From positions 27,696 to 36,663 of the forward strand of contig DDXB01000060.1 in the NCBI GenBank assembly GCA_002347405.1: 8,968 nt of DNA, written 5' to 3'. The position numbers and the translations under genes were made by a program. Shown here in pieces: positions 8,409 to 8,968 of the stretch (position 1 is its first letter; each line of letters starts with the position of its first letter). The DNA is from Rhodocyclaceae bacterium UBA2271 (GTDB lineage: Bacteria > Pseudomonadota > Gammaproteobacteria > Burkholderiales > Rhodocyclaceae). The notes beneath the pieces were generated by a model. That model saw only the letters and a list, made by a program, of their open reading frames with translations, was not told the DNA's origin and made no database searches.

Positions 8409-8717
8409 TCAACGCGCCGGGGGTGCAGGCGGAACAATGATTACGGTATCTCCGCCGGTCTTTCCGGTCTCACCGGTCTCACCGGTGGCCCCGGTTTTTC
8501 CCGCAGACCCGGTCAAGCCAGCCTCACCGGTAGCCCCGGGGACGCCGGTGTAACCTGTCGACCCGGTTAATCCGGTCGATCCCGCGGGGCCCGCCGGTCC
8601 GGCAGGTCCCGGGACTGGAACGGTAACCACCGTCGCAGGAGTCACGACAGTCGGCTTGTCACACGCACTCAATGCCACGGCCATCAGTACCGCTGAAAAC
8701 ACTATTGAACTTTTCAC
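8409..8717 (-). CDS. Collagen-like (Gly-X-Y repeat) lipoprotein
   Basis: A 102-residue predicted envelope lipoprotein. The start is GTG, translated as M-K-S-S, and has an excellent Shine-Dalgarno. Residues 1-18 are a short signal peptide (two-residue MK start, hydrophobic core, then LSAC), with the lipidated cysteine at 19 and Asp at +2. In Enterobacteria Asp at +2 favours retention in the inner membrane; whether that rule holds here is unknown. Residues 20-36 are a Thr/Val/Pro spacer. Residues 37-87 are 17 uninterrupted Gly-X-Y triplets, starting with GPAGPAGPAG and moving to Thr-rich triplets such as GET, GKT and GST. A hydrophobic, proline-rich tail (VIIVPPAPPAR) closes the protein. Such repeats can form collagen-type triple helices; many bacterial ones are rich in Thr rather than hydroxyproline (family knowledge). 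No globular trimerisation domain is visible, so trimer formation is inference. The synthase gene follows about 270 bases downstream on the same strand. Function unknown. Confidence 0.85.
   Translation of the reverse strand: MKSSIVFSAVLMAVALSACDKPTVVTPATVVTVPVPGPAGPAGPAGSTGLTGSTGYTGVPGATGEAGLTGSAGKTGATGETGETGKTGGDTVIIVPPAPPAR
8464..8486. repeat. 9-base direct repeat inside the collagen-like gene
   Basis: CCGGTCTCA occurs twice in tandem, at 8464-8472 and 8473-8481, followed by the partial unit CCGGT. On the coding strand this gives Gly-Glu-Thr repeated in frame. Related CCGGT-containing units recur through the Gly-X-Y region (8437-8600) with more divergence. Because each unit is a multiple of three, gain or loss of a unit would change repeat length without breaking the frame. 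Confidence 0.7.
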
Positions 8718-8723
8718 AATAAT

Positions 8724-8728
8724 TCCTT
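8724..8728 (-). promoter_or_regulatory. Ribosome binding site of the lipoprotein gene (supports the GTG start)
   Basis: On the minus strand AAGGA sits six bases before GTG 8717, inside an AT-rich stretch that contrasts with the GC-rich surroundings. It fixes the GTG as the start, and the resulting protein begins directly with a well-formed lipoprotein signal peptide. The same AT-rich stretch contains TATACA-like and TTAAAT-like words, but I could not pair them with a convincing -35 box. Confidence 0.75.
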
Positions 8729-8737
8729 TTTGTATAT

Positions 8738-8965
8738 TTAACTAAAACCGACAGGCAGAATTGCCCATCGAGCACCATGAACCGCCGTCCCGCCAGCGCC
8801 GACTTTTGTCAGTCTGGCCGTTTCGCCGGACACAACAAACAGGCGTTCACCAATTTTCATCATGCCCTGCGCCACGCCTGAAGTCTGTGCGCTAACAGAC
8901 ACCCAACATCTTTCGCGGCGGCGGCTGTCACAACACCGCGAGTTATTGAGGCTTCCGTAATTCAT
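8738..8965 (-). CDS. Small hypothetical protein, possibly partial
   Basis: I do not recognise this 75-codon ORF. It begins at ATG 8965, but the frame is open to the right edge of the window, so a longer N-terminus outside is possible. The first 25 residues are odd for a native N-terminus: rich in Arg and Cys (SRCCDSRRRERCW). The remainder (from SVSAQTSG to the end) alternates small, hydrophobic and charged residues like an ordinary folded beta-rich segment and ends in AILPVGFS. There is no signal peptide or known motif. It stops 20 bases before the lipoprotein GTG on the same strand, which is compatible with a shared transcript and is the main argument for its reality. No ribosome binding site can be judged because only three bases precede the ATG. 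It could equally be non-coding upstream sequence carrying the lipoprotein promoter. Confidence 0.3.
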   Translation of the reverse strand: MNYGSLNNSRCCDSRRRERCWVSVSAQTSGVAQGMMKIGERLFVVSGETARLTKVGAGGTAVHGARWAILPVGFS

Positions 8966-8968
8966 GAC

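Noticed and set aside
8210..8437. Minus-strand 75-codon ORF bridging the lipoprotein end and the intergenic region
   Set aside because: It overlaps the end of the lipoprotein gene in another frame, runs through the strong hairpin, and has no ribosome binding site or protein-like character that I can see.
8437..8610. Repeat-rich stretch as a possible CRISPR array
   Set aside because: The repeats are short, in frame, without spacers, and encode Gly-X-Y triplets, so they are coding repeats.

Overview
The window is GC-rich DNA whose coding strand is the minus strand throughout. It is dominated by one very large gene that fills about 90% of the window (position 8141 down to 1) and runs off the left edge. 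The order in the direction of transcription, right to left, is: a small unrecognised ORF (8965-8738), a short collagen-like lipoprotein gene (8717-8409), an intergenic region of about 200 bases with a strong stem-loop, and then the giant gene.

The giant gene encodes a cyclic beta-1,2-glucan synthase of the NdvB/ChvB/Cgs type. At least 2713 residues are present, and by comparison with the usual length of about 2800-2870 roughly the last 100-150 codons lie outside the window. The family's architecture can be read in order: an N-terminal cytoplasmic region, a membrane hairpin, a GT84 glycosyltransferase with a DTD motif and an RxxRW-type motif, four more membrane segments, a glycoamylase-like region, two GH94-type beta-sandwich modules and a GH94 phosphorylase-like catalytic domain. 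I found no frameshift or internal stop at the positions checked along the frame.

The small upstream gene encodes a signal peptide with a lipobox, then 17 uninterrupted Gly-X-Y triplets and a short proline-rich tail. It is therefore a predicted membrane-anchored, collagen-like lipoprotein. It may act in the same cell-envelope context as the periplasmic glucan made by the synthase, but that link rests only on adjacency. The ORF before it ends 20 bases upstream of the lipoprotein start and may belong to the same transcript; its reality is uncertain.

The composition, the lipobox and the enzyme family suggest a Gram-negative Pseudomonadota, perhaps a beta- or gammaproteobacterium rather than a rhizobium. 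That placement is an impression, not a demonstration. No RNA genes, CRISPR arrays, insertion sequences or phage genes were seen. Several long plus-strand ORFs (up to 400 codons) are antisense shadows of the synthase. I see no clear evidence of a new biological system. The most interesting parts are the collagen-like lipoprotein with its 9-base repeats and the stem-loop between it and the synthase.
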